Source: JAJFJD01 sp965228695
GTDB lineage: Bacteria > Pseudomonadota > Alphaproteobacteria > UBA8366
Reading direction: 5' to 3'
Assembly: GCA_965228695.1 (NCBI GenBank)
Contig: CBDDIB010000002.1
Span: forward strand, 4,216,001-4,280,000
Length of the DNA: 64,000 nt
In this document: piece by piece, positions 17,916 through 26,239 of the stretch
Numbering within the stretch: position 1 is the stretch's first letter
Layout: every line of letters starts with the position of its first letter
The notes under the pieces: generated by a model
The model's database searches: none
Told to the model about the DNA's origin: nothing
What the model saw: only the letters and a program-made list of their open reading frames with translations
Made by a program: the position numbers and the translations under genes

Positions 17916-18988
17916 ATGCGGTTTCAACGAGTACTCTTGGCCGGGGCTATCGCTGCCGGCTTGTGCGCAACGGCCATCGCGCCCGCGGCGGCGGAAGTTC
18001 AGAAATACAAATTTGAAGTTGTCGGAACCTGGGGCTTCCTCGAGAACTGGAAGGAATTCGAAAGCAAGTTCTGGAACGAACGCCTGCCCAAGGCGTCCGG
18101 CGGCAAACTGACCGCAAACGCCAAGCCGTATACCGAGCTGGGAATCAAGGGCTACGAAGTGATGTCGGGCCTGAAGAAAGGCGCCTATGACGCCGTTCAC
18201 GCCCCTGACCTCTTACAGCGCCAAGGCCAGCCCCGCGCTGGAAGGCATCGACCTCGCCGGCGTCATCCAGGATTTCGACACCTACCGCAAAGCGGTAAAT
18301 GCCTACCGCCCGATCCTGGAACGGGAAAATCGCGGACAAATACAACGCGAAGCTCATCAATATCTATACGTTCCCGAGCCAGCAGCTGTGGTGCAACATG
18401 AAGGACCGCAGCATCAAATCCGTTTCGCTCAAGGACCTGAAGGGTAAGAAGATCCGCACCTATAGCCGGACGCTCGGCGATTTCATCGAAGGTTTGGATG
18501 CCAGCGCCGTGACCATCGCCTTCGCCGAAGTCGTCCCGGCCCTGCAGAAGGGCGTCGCGGACTGCGGCATCACCGGCACAATGCCGGCCTATAACGCCAA
18601 ATGGTGGCAGGTGGTCACGCATAACATTCGCGTTCGCGTCGGCTATGCGGCGACCTTCACCGCGATCAACATGGACACCTGGAAAGATCTGAACGCCGAC
18701 ACCCAAAAGCTGATCATGTCCGAAGCCAAGAAAATGGAAGATGAGACATGGGCCTTCACGAAGTCGCTCGATCAAAAGGGCATGGACTGTAACGCGGCGG
18801 GCCCCTGCGACAAGGGCAAGCCCGGCGGTATGGTCCCGATCGCGCCCACGGCGGCCGATCAAGCGATGCTGAAGAAGATCGCGAAAGAAGTCGTGGTCAA
18901 GCGTTGGGCCAAGCGGTGTGGTGCGAAATGCACGGCCGAATGGAACGCCACCGTCGGCAAAGTCGTCGGCATCACGGCCTCCGAATAG
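17916..18988 (+). pseudogene. TRAP transporter substrate-binding protein, dctP-like, disrupted by two +1 frameshifts
   Basis: Periplasmic solute receptor of a TRAP transporter: signal peptide (RVLLAGAIAAGLCATAIAPAAA), then KYKFEVVGTWGF, and a C-terminal part with SVSLKDLKGKKIRTYSR and ALQKGVADCGITG, all typical of the DctP fold. The coding sequence needs three frames. The first runs to about KKGAYDAVHA (18200); the second covers SYSAKASPALEGIDLAG to YRPILE; the third starts around GKIADKYNAK (about 18325). Each shift is repaired by removing one base, from the CCCC run near 18201-18204 and the GGG run near 18321-18324. The rest is well conserved, so sequencing error or very recent inactivation are both possible. 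It heads a dctPQM-like set. Confidence 0.85.
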
Positions 18989-19014
18989 GAAGCCCACCTC
19001 TCCGATCTTCATAA

Positions 19015-19047
19015 CGCCGTGCAGATGGCAGCGCCATTTGCACGGCG
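19015..19047 (+). promoter_or_regulatory. 15-bp hairpin between dctP-like and dctQ-like genes
   Basis: CGCCGTGCAGATGGC (19015-19029), a 3-nt loop, and GCCATTTGCACGGCG (19033-19047) pair fully with one G-U wobble. It sits just downstream of the binding-protein stop codon and before the small permease gene. By analogy with other transporter operons it may protect the upstream mRNA 3' end or partially terminate, giving more binding protein than permease. Confidence 0.7.
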
Positions 19048-19074
19048 GTCGGAGTCGGCATTCGGCGCAACATC

Positions 19075-19641
19075 ATGTTCAGCGTGCTCCACGCTAAATT
19101 TCTGTCGGTATCGCGCGTCGCCGTCTGGTGCGGCGGCTTAGCGCTCTTGCTGTCGGCGGTGATGGTGACGCTGGACGTGCTGTCCCGTAAATTCATTGGG
19201 TTCACGATCAGCGGCGCCGACGAAATCAGCGGCTACGTTTTCGCCGCCAGCACGACATGGGCCTATTCCTACTGTCTGCTGACGCGATCCAACATCCGCA
19301 TCGATTTCCTGTACAACCTGTTGAGCGTCAAACCGCGCGCCGTCCTCGACATGGTCGGCCTGCTGCTGCTGCTCTATTACATCTATCTTCTGACGACCAA
19401 GGCCTTCGTCCTGTTCATGGAAAATGTCGAGTACGACGCCACGGCGCAAACGACCCTGGCGACGCCGCTCTGGATTCCGCAGATATTTTGGGTTTCGGGC
19501 CTCGGATTCTTTCTGCTGACGCTGATCTTCCTCGCGATTTATGGGTTCGTCGCGATGTTCCGGCGGGATTGGATCACGGTCAACCGGATCGCCGGCGTGC
19601 GGACGGTCGAAGAAGAGATCTCCGAAGAAACCCATGTTTGA
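19075..19641 (+). CDS. TRAP transporter small permease, dctQ-like
   Basis: A 188-residue integral membrane protein with four hydrophobic segments (for example CGGLALLLSAVMVTLDVLS and VLDMVGLLLLLYYIYLL), matching the DctQ topology and length. The ISGADEISGYVFAAST segment is characteristic of the family. It lies between the binding protein and the large permease and is intact, unlike both of its partners. The start ATG at 19075 has only a weak ribosome-binding site. Confidence 0.9.
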   Translation: MFSVLHAKFLSVSRVAVWCGGLALLLSAVMVTLDVLSRKFIGFTISGADEISGYVFAASTTWAYSYCLLTRSNIRIDFLYNLLSVKPRAVLDMVGLLLLLYYIYLLTTKAFVLFMENVEYDATAQTTLATPLWIPQIFWVSGLGFFLLTLIFLAIYGFVAMFRRDWITVNRIAGVRTVEEEISEETHV

Positions 19642-19683
19642 GCCGCACAATCCACCACGCGCAGCAATGTCAGGATACTACCC

Positions 19684-20971
19684 ATGCCGTTGCTGATCGT
19701 CGGCATCTTGCTGTTGCTCGTCATCGCGGCGGTACCGATCGCCGCCGTCTTGGGCATTCTCAGTCTGACCCTCGATGAGATGTTCATGCGCGGCCGCCGG
19801 TCATTGATGCTCGGCGACTTCGTCTGGCAGCAGAGTATCGAATACATCTTGGTCGCGATTCCGATGTTCATCCTGCTCGGCGAGATCATGCTGCGCGCCG
19901 GCATCGCGCTACGCATGTACAATGCGGTGATCCAATGGCTTTCCTGGCTGCCCGGCGGGTTGATGCACGCCAATATCGGCTCGTCGGCGATCTTCGCCGC
20001 CTCGTCCGGGTCCAGCGTGGCGACCGCCGCGACGGTCGGGACCGTGGCCTATCCCGAAATCGAGAAGCACGCCTATAACGAGCGGCTGTTCCTGGGATCG
20101 CTGGCGGCGGGCGGCACCCTCGGTATACTGATCCCGCCCTCGATCAACCTGATCATCTACGGATTGCTGACGGATTCCTCGGTACCGGAACTCTACCTCG
20201 CGGGCATCTTCCCCGGATTGATGCTCGCCGGGTTGTTCATGGGCGTCATCCTGATCGCCTGCCTGTTCCGCAAGGACTGGGGCGGCGACAAAGTCGAAAC
20301 CAGTTGGGCGCAGCGCATTCGCGTTCTGCCCGACCTGCTGCCGCCCGTCCTGCTGTTCATCGCGGTGGTCGGGTCGATCTACGCCGGCATCGCGACACCG
20401 ACGGAAGCCGCCTCGATCGGCGTCGTCTTCGCACTCGGGATTGCCGCTTATAACCGTGCACTGACCGTCGACATGCTCAAGCAGGCCTTCGAGGGCACCA
20501 TGCGCTCTAGCGCGATGATCATGCTGATCATACTCGCCGCCGTGTTCCTGAATTTCGTGTTGGGCTTCATGGGCGTCACGCAGGCCATGCTGCAGGCGAT
20601 CGAAGAGCTTGGCTGGACGCCGATGCAGACGATGGTCGTGATCATCTGCTTCTACATCCTGCTCGGTATGTTCATGGAGACGCTATCGATGATGCTGACG
20701 ACGATTCCCGTCGTCTTTCCCATCGTCGTACATATGGGATTCGACCCGATCTGGTTCGGCATTCTGATCACCGTGCTGATGGAAGCCGCGCTGATCACGC
20801 CGCCGATCGGCATCAACCTGTACGTGGTGCACGGCATCCGCGCCCCGCGGCGGCGATTTCAATGACGTAAGCGTCGGGGCGATCCCGTTCCTGCTTGCCA
20901 TGTTTGCGCTGCTGGCGCTGCTGCTGATCTATCCTGAAATCGCCATCTGGCTGCCGCAACAGTTCTATTGA
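19684..20971 (+). pseudogene. TRAP transporter large permease, dctM-like, with a 3'-proximal +1 frameshift
   Basis: Large membrane subunit of the TRAP transporter, with about a dozen hydrophobic segments and family motifs such as IGSSAIFAASSGSSVATAAT and GTLGILIPPSINLIIYG. The initial frame ends at 20865 with an uncharacteristic tail (APRRRFQ). Continuing one frame over restores the expected C-terminus GDFNDVSVGAIPFLLAMF ... LPQQFY, ending at 20971. Dropping one C from the CCCC run near 20844-20847 repairs the frame. This is the third single-base insertion in a short homopolymer within this operon. Confidence 0.85.
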
Positions 20972-20992
20972 TAGAGTGCCGCGTGCGAGCCC

Positions 20993-21033
20993 CCGTCGGA
21001 AGGGACCGGCGGGCGCGTCCGGATTTCCGACGG
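20993..21033 (+). promoter_or_regulatory. Hairpin overlapping the Shine-Dalgarno of the MBL-fold gene
   Basis: CCGTCGGAA (20993-21001) pairs perfectly with TTCCGACGG (21025-21033), with a possible inner GGAC/GTCC stem. The right arm overlaps the first two bases of the GGAGG ribosome-binding site (21032-21036) of the gene starting at 21047. It could attenuate transcription after dctM or limit translation of the hydrolase. Function is inferred. Confidence 0.55.
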
Positions 21034-21046
21034 AGGACCCTACCCC

Positions 21047-21931
21047 ATGACCGATATCGACACCGGCCTCAACGCGTGGCAGTTCGCGACCAACCACAAC
21101 CGGATGATCGAATTCCAGGCGGACAAGACACCGGCCGCCGACGGACCGGTCGAGTTGGCCTATTTCGGCAGTTCCGCCTTCCGGATCACCACGCCTAAGG
21201 GCATCACGGTGATGGTCGATCCGTGGCGCAACCATCCGTCGCGCAAATGGGATTGGTACTTCCACGACTTCCCGATCACCGAGGTGGATGTCGGCGTATC
21301 GACGCATGCCCATTTCGACCATGACGCGCTGCACCGGCTCGACGCGCATGTCCTGCTCGACCGGCTGATCGGCACCTACACCTTCTCGGACTTGACGATC
21401 CGCGGCATCGCCGACAAACACGCCACCGATTCCTGCTGCGCAATCTACGACTTCAAGAAGATCCACAAGCATTTCCACGGCGCCGATATCGAGCCGCCGA
21501 ACAATCCCCGCTCCTGGGATCATTGCCTGATCGTGATCGAGACCGGCGGGCTTCGCATCCTGCATTGGGGCGACAACCGGGCGCAGCTCTCCGACGACAT
21601 CTGGGAATCGGTCGGCGACATCGACATCGCGCTCGTCCCGGTGGACAACTCGCAGCACGTCATCGGCTTCGGCGCGGTGAACCACATCATCGACACTCTG
21701 AACCCCAAGGTCGTGATCCCGCATCACTATTACATCTGGGACATGATCCAGCGTCAGAGCACTCTCCAGGTACCCAGCAATTGGCTGGAAAAATACGACA
21801 ATGTGGACGCGGTCGGCGGCCCGACCCGGACCTACACGAAGGAATCGGTCGCGGACCTGAACCGCGCCATTCATTTCTTCGGTGATAACGTCGCCTTCGA
21901 CAAGAAGGCCTGGTTCGAGGAAGGCCGATGA
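21047..21931 (+). CDS. MBL-fold metallo-hydrolase (UlaG-like)
   Basis: A 294-residue metallo-beta-lactamase-fold hydrolase. The zinc motif THAHFDHDALH (HxHxDH) is near 85-95 and later ligands appear in WDHCLIVIE/LHWGDN and VIPHHYYIWD. The short form and AYFGSSAFRITTPKGITVMVDPW opening resemble UlaG-like lactonases and related dinuclear hydrolases. It sits downstream of the TRAP transporter and overlaps the following hydratase by 4 bp (ATGA), implying that both act on the imported substrate or its product. The exact substrate is unknown. Confidence 0.85.
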   Translation: MTDIDTGLNAWQFATNHNRMIEFQADKTPAADGPVELAYFGSSAFRITTPKGITVMVDPWRNHPSRKWDWYFHDFPITEVDVGVSTHAHFDHDALHRLDAHVLLDRLIGTYTFSDLTIRGIADKHATDSCCAIYDFKKIHKHFHGADIEPPNNPRSWDHCLIVIETGGLRILHWGDNRAQLSDDIWESVGDIDIALVPVDNSQHVIGFGAVNHIIDTLNPKVVIPHHYYIWDMIQRQSTLQVPSNWLEKYDNVDAVGGPTRTYTKESVADLNRAIHFFGDNVAFDKKAWFEEGR

Positions 21932-22698
21932 CGCCGCTGGCGGAGGCGCTATGGCACGCACGGCAGCATGGCGGCACCGTTGCGCGTCCCGATGACTTGT
22001 GGCTCGACGACGCCTATGCGGTGCAGGCGGAAATCGCCGCCGCGTCCGGCATGGAACAGGTGGGCTTCAAGGTGGGCTCCACCAGCGTCGAGGCGCAACG
22101 CAAACTCGGCACCGACGAGCCCGGCGCGGGTCCGCTGCTCGCGCCCATGGTCCACACCAGCCCGGCAACGATCGCAATCTTCCCGGAGCATATTCCCGCC
22201 ATCGAGGGCGAGTTCGCGGTCCGGCTCGGAAAAGACGTGCCGCCACGCGATACCGAGTATTCCTGCGCCGAGGTGACGGATGCAATCGAAGCCATTACCG
22301 GCGCGATCGAAGTCGTCGGCACCCGCTTCGAGAAAGGCTTCGCAAAACTCGGCCGAGCGCTGGTCACCGCCGACGGCGGTGCCAACATCGCCTTCGCGCA
22401 CGCAAAGTGGGCAACGATCTGGCGGGACCTGGATCTCGCCCACCACGAGGTGGTCGCATCGATCAACGGCGAGGAACGCAAGCGGGGCTCCGGCCACGAG
22501 GTTCTCGGCCACCCGTTCAACGTCCTGCAATGGCTGGCCAACAAATTGTCGGCGGACGGGCCCGGCCTGAAGGCCGGGCAGATTGTCTCCACCGGCACCT
22601 GCACCGGATTGATCGGCGTAAAACCGGGCGACAAGGCGGTCTGCGATTTCGGCGGGCTCGGCGCGGTCGAAATCCGGTTCACCGAAGCGCCGCGGTGA
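21928..22698 (+). CDS. 2-keto-4-pentenoate hydratase family protein
   Basis: A 256-residue protein of the MhpD/2-oxopent-4-enoate hydratase (FAH-related) family, with GFKVGSTS near 50, IEGEFAVRLGKD near 90 (metal Glu residues) and GQIVSTGTCTGLIGVKPGD near the C-terminus. Such enzymes hydrate or decarboxylate 2-oxo acids in meta-cleavage-type pathways. Start and stop overlap with the MBL-fold gene points to a shared pathway. The distal portion of the operon ends just before an intergenic palindromic repeat. Confidence 0.87.
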   Translation: MTPLAEALWHARQHGGTVARPDDLWLDDAYAVQAEIAAASGMEQVGFKVGSTSVEAQRKLGTDEPGAGPLLAPMVHTSPATIAIFPEHIPAIEGEFAVRLGKDVPPRDTEYSCAEVTDAIEAITGAIEVVGTRFEKGFAKLGRALVTADGGANIAFAHAKWATIWRDLDLAHHEVVASINGEERKRGSGHEVLGHPFNVLQWLANKLSADGPGLKAGQIVSTGTCTGLIGVKPGDKAVCDFGGLGAVEIRFTEAPR

Positions 22699-22724
22699 CA
22701 TAGACCGTTTGGCGACTCGTCGCC

Positions 22725-22832
22725 CATCCTTCGAGACGCCGCCTTCGCCGGCTCCTCAGGACGAGGTAGTGTTTGATATTGGTGATGTCCCTCATGCTGA
22801 GGAGGGCCGATAGGCCCGTCTCGAAGCATATG
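22725..22832. repeat. Intergenic palindromic repeat pair (CATCCTTCGAGACG type)
   Basis: Left unit 22725-22766 begins CATCCTTCGAGACG and ends CTCCTCAGGACGAGG; right unit 22789-22832 contains CTCATGCTGAGGAGG and CCCGTCTCGAAGCAT, an imperfect inverted copy of the left. This dispersed element type is familiar from alphaproteobacterial intergenic regions. It sits between two convergent genes and may act as a bidirectional terminator or a mobile palindromic element. Confidence 0.7.
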
Positions 22833-22861
22833 ACGCCGGTCTCCGCTGTCGCAGCGTGAAT

Positions 22862-23722
22862 TCAACCGAGTTCGAAAGTCGTAAGCCCGAAGATGCGGTC
22901 GATCGGCAGGTCCGGCGCCGCGCCCTTATACATGCGGGCGGTCTCGAAAACCGGCGCCATGCCCGATTGTTCGGCAAACCGCGTCGCCGCCTTGTTGTCC
23001 TCCGGCGGATCGATGGAGATGTCTGAATCGGGCGCCGCCCTGCCTAGAAGCACCGCGAACAGCGCGGCGGCAATCCGCTCGGTATCGGCGAAAAGCGGGC
23101 CGATCTTATATCCCCGCAGGCATTCCCGGATGACCCCGTAGCCGGCCAAATCCCCGTCCGCGATGGCGATCATCCCGCGCCGTCGAACGCGCTTTCCGGG
23201 ACAAGCCCACGCGGACGTAAAATCGTCGCGCGGCGCGCCGAAGAACGGCCGGTCATAGGGCAACAATGCCGCAAGGTCGGCCTGCGTCACGTCCCGAATA
23301 TCGACCCCGTCCGCTTTCACGGCACCGAGTTTCGGAACGCCCCGGTAGCGGATGTTGCGGCCCGCCAGCACGAACCCGCTTTTCTTGTAGTTCGCCTGCT
23401 GATCGACCACGCCGTCGAGGCCGACCGTTCGGCCCTCGAGATGTGCCATCCCCGCATTCCAGATCGCCATGCCCGCACCGGTCCCGCGCGCGTCGGGATG
23501 CGCGATGTAGAAGCCGAGAAAGCCATAATCGTCGCCGTACCGCACCACCGAGATCGAGGACACCGGCACACCATCGCGGAATCCCATCAGGAACCCTTTC
23601 GGGTCGGCCGCGTGGAAGACCGGCAGATCGTCAAGCCCCGGGTTCCAGCCCTCGTCCATCGCCCAGTCGATGGCGGTCTGGAATTCATCGGCGCCGACCG
23701 CTCGGATCACCAGATCGCTCAT
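22862..23722 (-). CDS. GNAT family N-acetyltransferase (YitH-like, two-domain)
   Basis: A 286-residue acetyltransferase with an N-terminal GNAT domain (acceptor strand and FLGFYIAHPDARGTGAGMAIW as the acetyl-CoA loop, near 68-88) and a second, more divergent GNAT-like half, as in the YitH/HolE group. It overlaps the upstream racemase gene by 4 bp, so it is the distal gene of the ABC-transporter operon. It probably acetylates an amine related to the imported compound, but the substrate is unknown. Confidence 0.8.
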   Translation of the reverse strand: MSDLVIRAVGADEFQTAIDWAMDEGWNPGLDDLPVFHAADPKGFLMGFRDGVPVSSISVVRYGDDYGFLGFYIAHPDARGTGAGMAIWNAGMAHLEGRTVGLDGVVDQQANYKKSGFVLAGRNIRYRGVPKLGAVKADGVDIRDVTQADLAALLPYDRPFFGAPRDDFTSAWACPGKRVRRRGMIAIADGDLAGYGVIRECLRGYKIGPLFADTERIAAALFAVLLGRAAPDSDISIDPPEDNKAATRFAEQSGMAPVFETARMYKGAAPDLPIDRIFGLTTFELG

Positions 23723-24408
23723 CCTGCCTCTCCCTTCTCCGGAACGCCAACGCCGGCGTTCGCCAGCGCCTCCGCCAAGGCCACGGCAGCGGCCACGCCA
23801 TCGACCACCGGAATCCCGAACCGGATGCGCATGTCCCGCGCCAGATCGGCCATGCCGGCACAGCCCAGCACGATGGCGTCGCAGCCATCCTCGGCGATCG
23901 CGCGTTCGGCCTCCTTCGCGACTTTCCGTTCCGCCGCATCGCGCGCGAATTCCAGATCGAGCACCGGCACGCCCGCCGCCCGCACCTTAGCGCAGCGCGG
24001 CGCGAACCCGTAGCGGGCAATGTTCGCTTCGAGCACCGGCACCGACACGGCAAGCGTTGTCACGACGGAGAATCTGCGTCCGGCCAGCATCGCCGCGTGA
24101 TAGCCCGCCTCGCCGATGCCGATCACCGGAACCGGCGACCGCTCTTTCAAGTCCAGCAATCCCGTGTCGTCGAAACAGGCGATGATCACACCGTCGTATC
24201 CGCCCTTCTCGGCCACCTCCGCCTCGAACAAGGCGAACAGGCCGGGCAACGCCGCGGCACCGTCCTCCGGGCCCTGGATCGACGCCGGGCCGTTGGATGG
24301 ATTCAGCGCGACGATTTCCGTCCCGGGCCGTGCGGCCAGCTTGGCTGCCGCCGCAACGCTTTCGGTCATTTCGGCGGTCGTGTTGGGGTTGATGATGAGC
24401 AGCCGCAT
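23719..24408 (-). CDS. Asp/Glu/hydantoin racemase family protein
   Basis: A 229-residue cofactor-independent racemase-fold protein. The N-terminus LLIINPNTTAEMT is the family signature, and both catalytic Cys are present in IIACFDDTGL (near 78) and VLGCAGM (near 180). Members racemise hydantoins, Asp/Glu or act as maleate/arylmalonate enzymes. The start follows the permease stop by only 3 bp (TAGGCAATG), indicating translational coupling within the ABC transporter operon. This suggests that the transported ligand is an amino-acid derivative such as a hydantoin, but that is inference. Confidence 0.85.
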   Translation of the reverse strand: MRLLIINPNTTAEMTESVAAAAKLAARPGTEIVALNPSNGPASIQGPEDGAAALPGLFALFEAEVAEKGGYDGVIIACFDDTGLLDLKERSPVPVIGIGEAGYHAAMLAGRRFSVVTTLAVSVPVLEANIARYGFAPRCAKVRAAGVPVLDLEFARDAAERKVAKEAERAIAEDGCDAIVLGCAGMADLARDMRIRFGIPVVDGVAAAVALAEALANAGVGVPEKGEAG

Positions 24409-24411
24409 TGC

Positions 24412-25254
24412 CTAGGCCATGCCGTCGCCGGCGTCAGACCCGAACTTGGCCCGCCGCCGCCGCAACAGCGCGACACCGCCCAGGCACAGGGCGATGATGA
24501 GGAAGGAAAATGTCGTCGTCAGCGTGCCCAGCGCGTAGAGCACCGGCGTCGTGACGTTCGTGGTCATACCGAAAATCTCCAACGGCAGGGTGTTGTCCGA
24601 CCCGGCGGTCAGCAGCGTCCGCGCGAACTCGTCATAGGACAGGGTAAAGCCGAACAGCGCCACGCCGATCAGGCTCGGCGCGATGATCGGCAGCACCACA
24701 TGGCGGATCGTCTGCCAGGGTGACGCGCCCAGATCGCGCGCCGCCTCCTCGTAGGACTTTTCGAACCGGTTGAACACCGCGAACATGATGAGCAAGCCGA
24801 ACGGCAGGGTCCAGGTGAGGTGCGCGCCCAGCCCCGAGGTCGACCAGTGCACGTCGAGATCCACGATGTTGAAGATCAGCCCGATGCCGAGCGAGATCAG
24901 GATGGACGGGATGATCAGGCTGGCAATGGTCAGGTAGAAGACGATCGAGGAGCCGCGGAAATTTTTGCGAAAGGCCAGCCCGGCCATGACGGAGATGATC
25001 AGGGTCAACACCATCACGATCAGGCCGAGCACCAGCGAGCGCGAGAACGACCCCCAAAAATCGCCGACCGCCTGCTGCTCGAACAGGTTCCAGAACCAAT
25101 GCACCGATACCCCGTTCATCGGGAAGGTCAGGCCGCCGTTCGGGCCCTGAAAGGACAGGATGCCAATGGTGATCACCGGGCCGTAGAGAAACAGCACGAA
25201 TAGCGCGAAGAACGCCGCCAGCAAATAGAACCCGCGTCCGCGCTTGTCCCCCAT
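24412..25254 (-). CDS. ABC transporter permease, PotC-like
   Basis: Second permease (about 280 residues, six transmembrane segments) of a polyamine-type importer. The EAA loop is visible as YEEAARDLGASPWQTIRHVVLP, which docks with the ATPase. The GTG at 25257 or the ATG at 25254 may initiate; either overlaps the stop of the first permease. The order ATPase, binding protein, permease, permease, racemase, GNAT is co-directional with minimal gaps. Confidence 0.9.
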   Translation of the reverse strand: MGDKRGRGFYLLAAFFALFVLFLYGPVITIGILSFQGPNGGLTFPMNGVSVHWFWNLFEQQAVGDFWGSFSRSLVLGLIVMVLTLIISVMAGLAFRKNFRGSSIVFYLTIASLIIPSILISLGIGLIFNIVDLDVHWSTSGLGAHLTWTLPFGLLIMFAVFNRFEKSYEEAARDLGASPWQTIRHVVLPIIAPSLIGVALFGFTLSYDEFARTLLTAGSDNTLPLEIFGMTTNVTTPVLYALGTLTTTFSFLIIALCLGGVALLRRRRAKFGSDAGDGMA

Positions 25255-26171
25255 CACAGCTCCTTCCGGATATTCACAAATCGCATCATGATGCCGATCA
25301 TCAGCAGCACGGTGATGAGCAGGACCACCGCGCTGGCCGCCGCGGCCGGGTATTGCAGCAGGGAAATTTCGTTCTGGATGATCCGGCCGACGGAGGCCGA
25401 CTGCGACCCGGACATGAAACGCACGGTGATGAAATCGCCCATCACGAGCGTCACGACGAAGATCGAGCCGATCATGATGCCCGGCTTGGACAGCGGAATG
25501 ATCACATTCGTCAGGGTCTGGAAGCTGCTTGCGCCCGCATCGCGCGCCGCCTCGATCAGGGATTTATCGATCCGCATCATCGTGTTGAAGATCGGCACGA
25601 CCATGAACAGCGAATACAGGTGCACGAAGGCCAGGATCACCGCGAAATCCGAGAACAGCAAAAACTCCAGCGGCTTGTCGATGGCGCCGACCGCCAGCAG
25701 CGCGTTGTTGGCCAGCCCTTCGCGTCCAAGAAAGGGAATCCAGGAGATCATCCGGATGATGTTCGACGTCCAGAACGGGATCGTGCAGACCAGGAACAAG
25801 GCGATCTGCCAGGTCAGCGACCGGACGTGGAACGCCAGGAAATACGCAACCGTGAACCCGATCACCGCGGTGAAGACCCATGTCAGCGCGACATATTTGA
25901 CCGTGGTCAGATAGGTCTGCCAGGTCACCTTCGCGGTCAGGTGATATTCGTAATTCTCCAACGTGAAATCGGGAAAGAAGGACCACTCGTTGTAGCCCCA
26001 GAAGGAAACCACGGCGATGGTGACGATGGGCACGACCAGGAACAGCGTCAACACCGTCATCAGCGGCGTGATCTGCAGCCAAGCGCCGACACCGTCGGTC
26101 TTCGGCGTCCGCGTTTCGGGCGGCGCGTCGGCGATGACGGGGTTCGCCAGCCTGTGGTCGGCAAGGGCCAT
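25254..26171 (-). CDS. ABC transporter permease, PotB-like
   Basis: First permease (about 305 residues from ATG 26171; a TTG at 26183 would add four residues). Six predicted transmembrane segments, and an EAA loop LIEAARDAGASSFQTLTNVIIP, place it in the spermidine/putrescine/Fe(III)-type permease family. It follows a terminator-like hairpin after the binding-protein gene, which may set a lower expression level than that of the receptor. Confidence 0.9.
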   Translation of the reverse strand: MALADHRLANPVIADAPPETRTPKTDGVGAWLQITPLMTVLTLFLVVPIVTIAVVSFWGYNEWSFFPDFTLENYEYHLTAKVTWQTYLTTVKYVALTWVFTAVIGFTVAYFLAFHVRSLTWQIALFLVCTIPFWTSNIIRMISWIPFLGREGLANNALLAVGAIDKPLEFLLFSDFAVILAFVHLYSLFMVVPIFNTMMRIDKSLIEAARDAGASSFQTLTNVIIPLSKPGIMIGSIFVVTLVMGDFITVRFMSGSQSASVGRIIQNEISLLQYPAAAASAVVLLITVLLMIGIMMRFVNIRKEL

Positions 26172-26191
26172 GGTCACTCGCAATAAAACGA

Positions 26192-26221
26192 TCCGGTCCG
26201 GTGCGGATACACCGGACCGGA
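26192..26221 (-). terminator. Strong hairpin with T-rich tail after ABC binding-protein gene
   Basis: TCCGGTCCGGTG (26192-26203) and CACCGGACCGGA (26210-26221) form a perfect 12-bp stem with a 6-nt loop. Read on the minus strand it lies 18 bp after the binding-protein stop and is followed by TCGTTTTATTG, so it looks like an intrinsic terminator or attenuator between the receptor and permease genes. Confidence 0.75.
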
Positions 26222-26239
26222 CCTCATCGTATCGCTAGA

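Noticed and set aside
23266..24723. A 485-residue plus-strand open frame
   Set aside because: It is antisense to the GNAT, racemase and permease genes, which all have clear family motifs on the minus strand.
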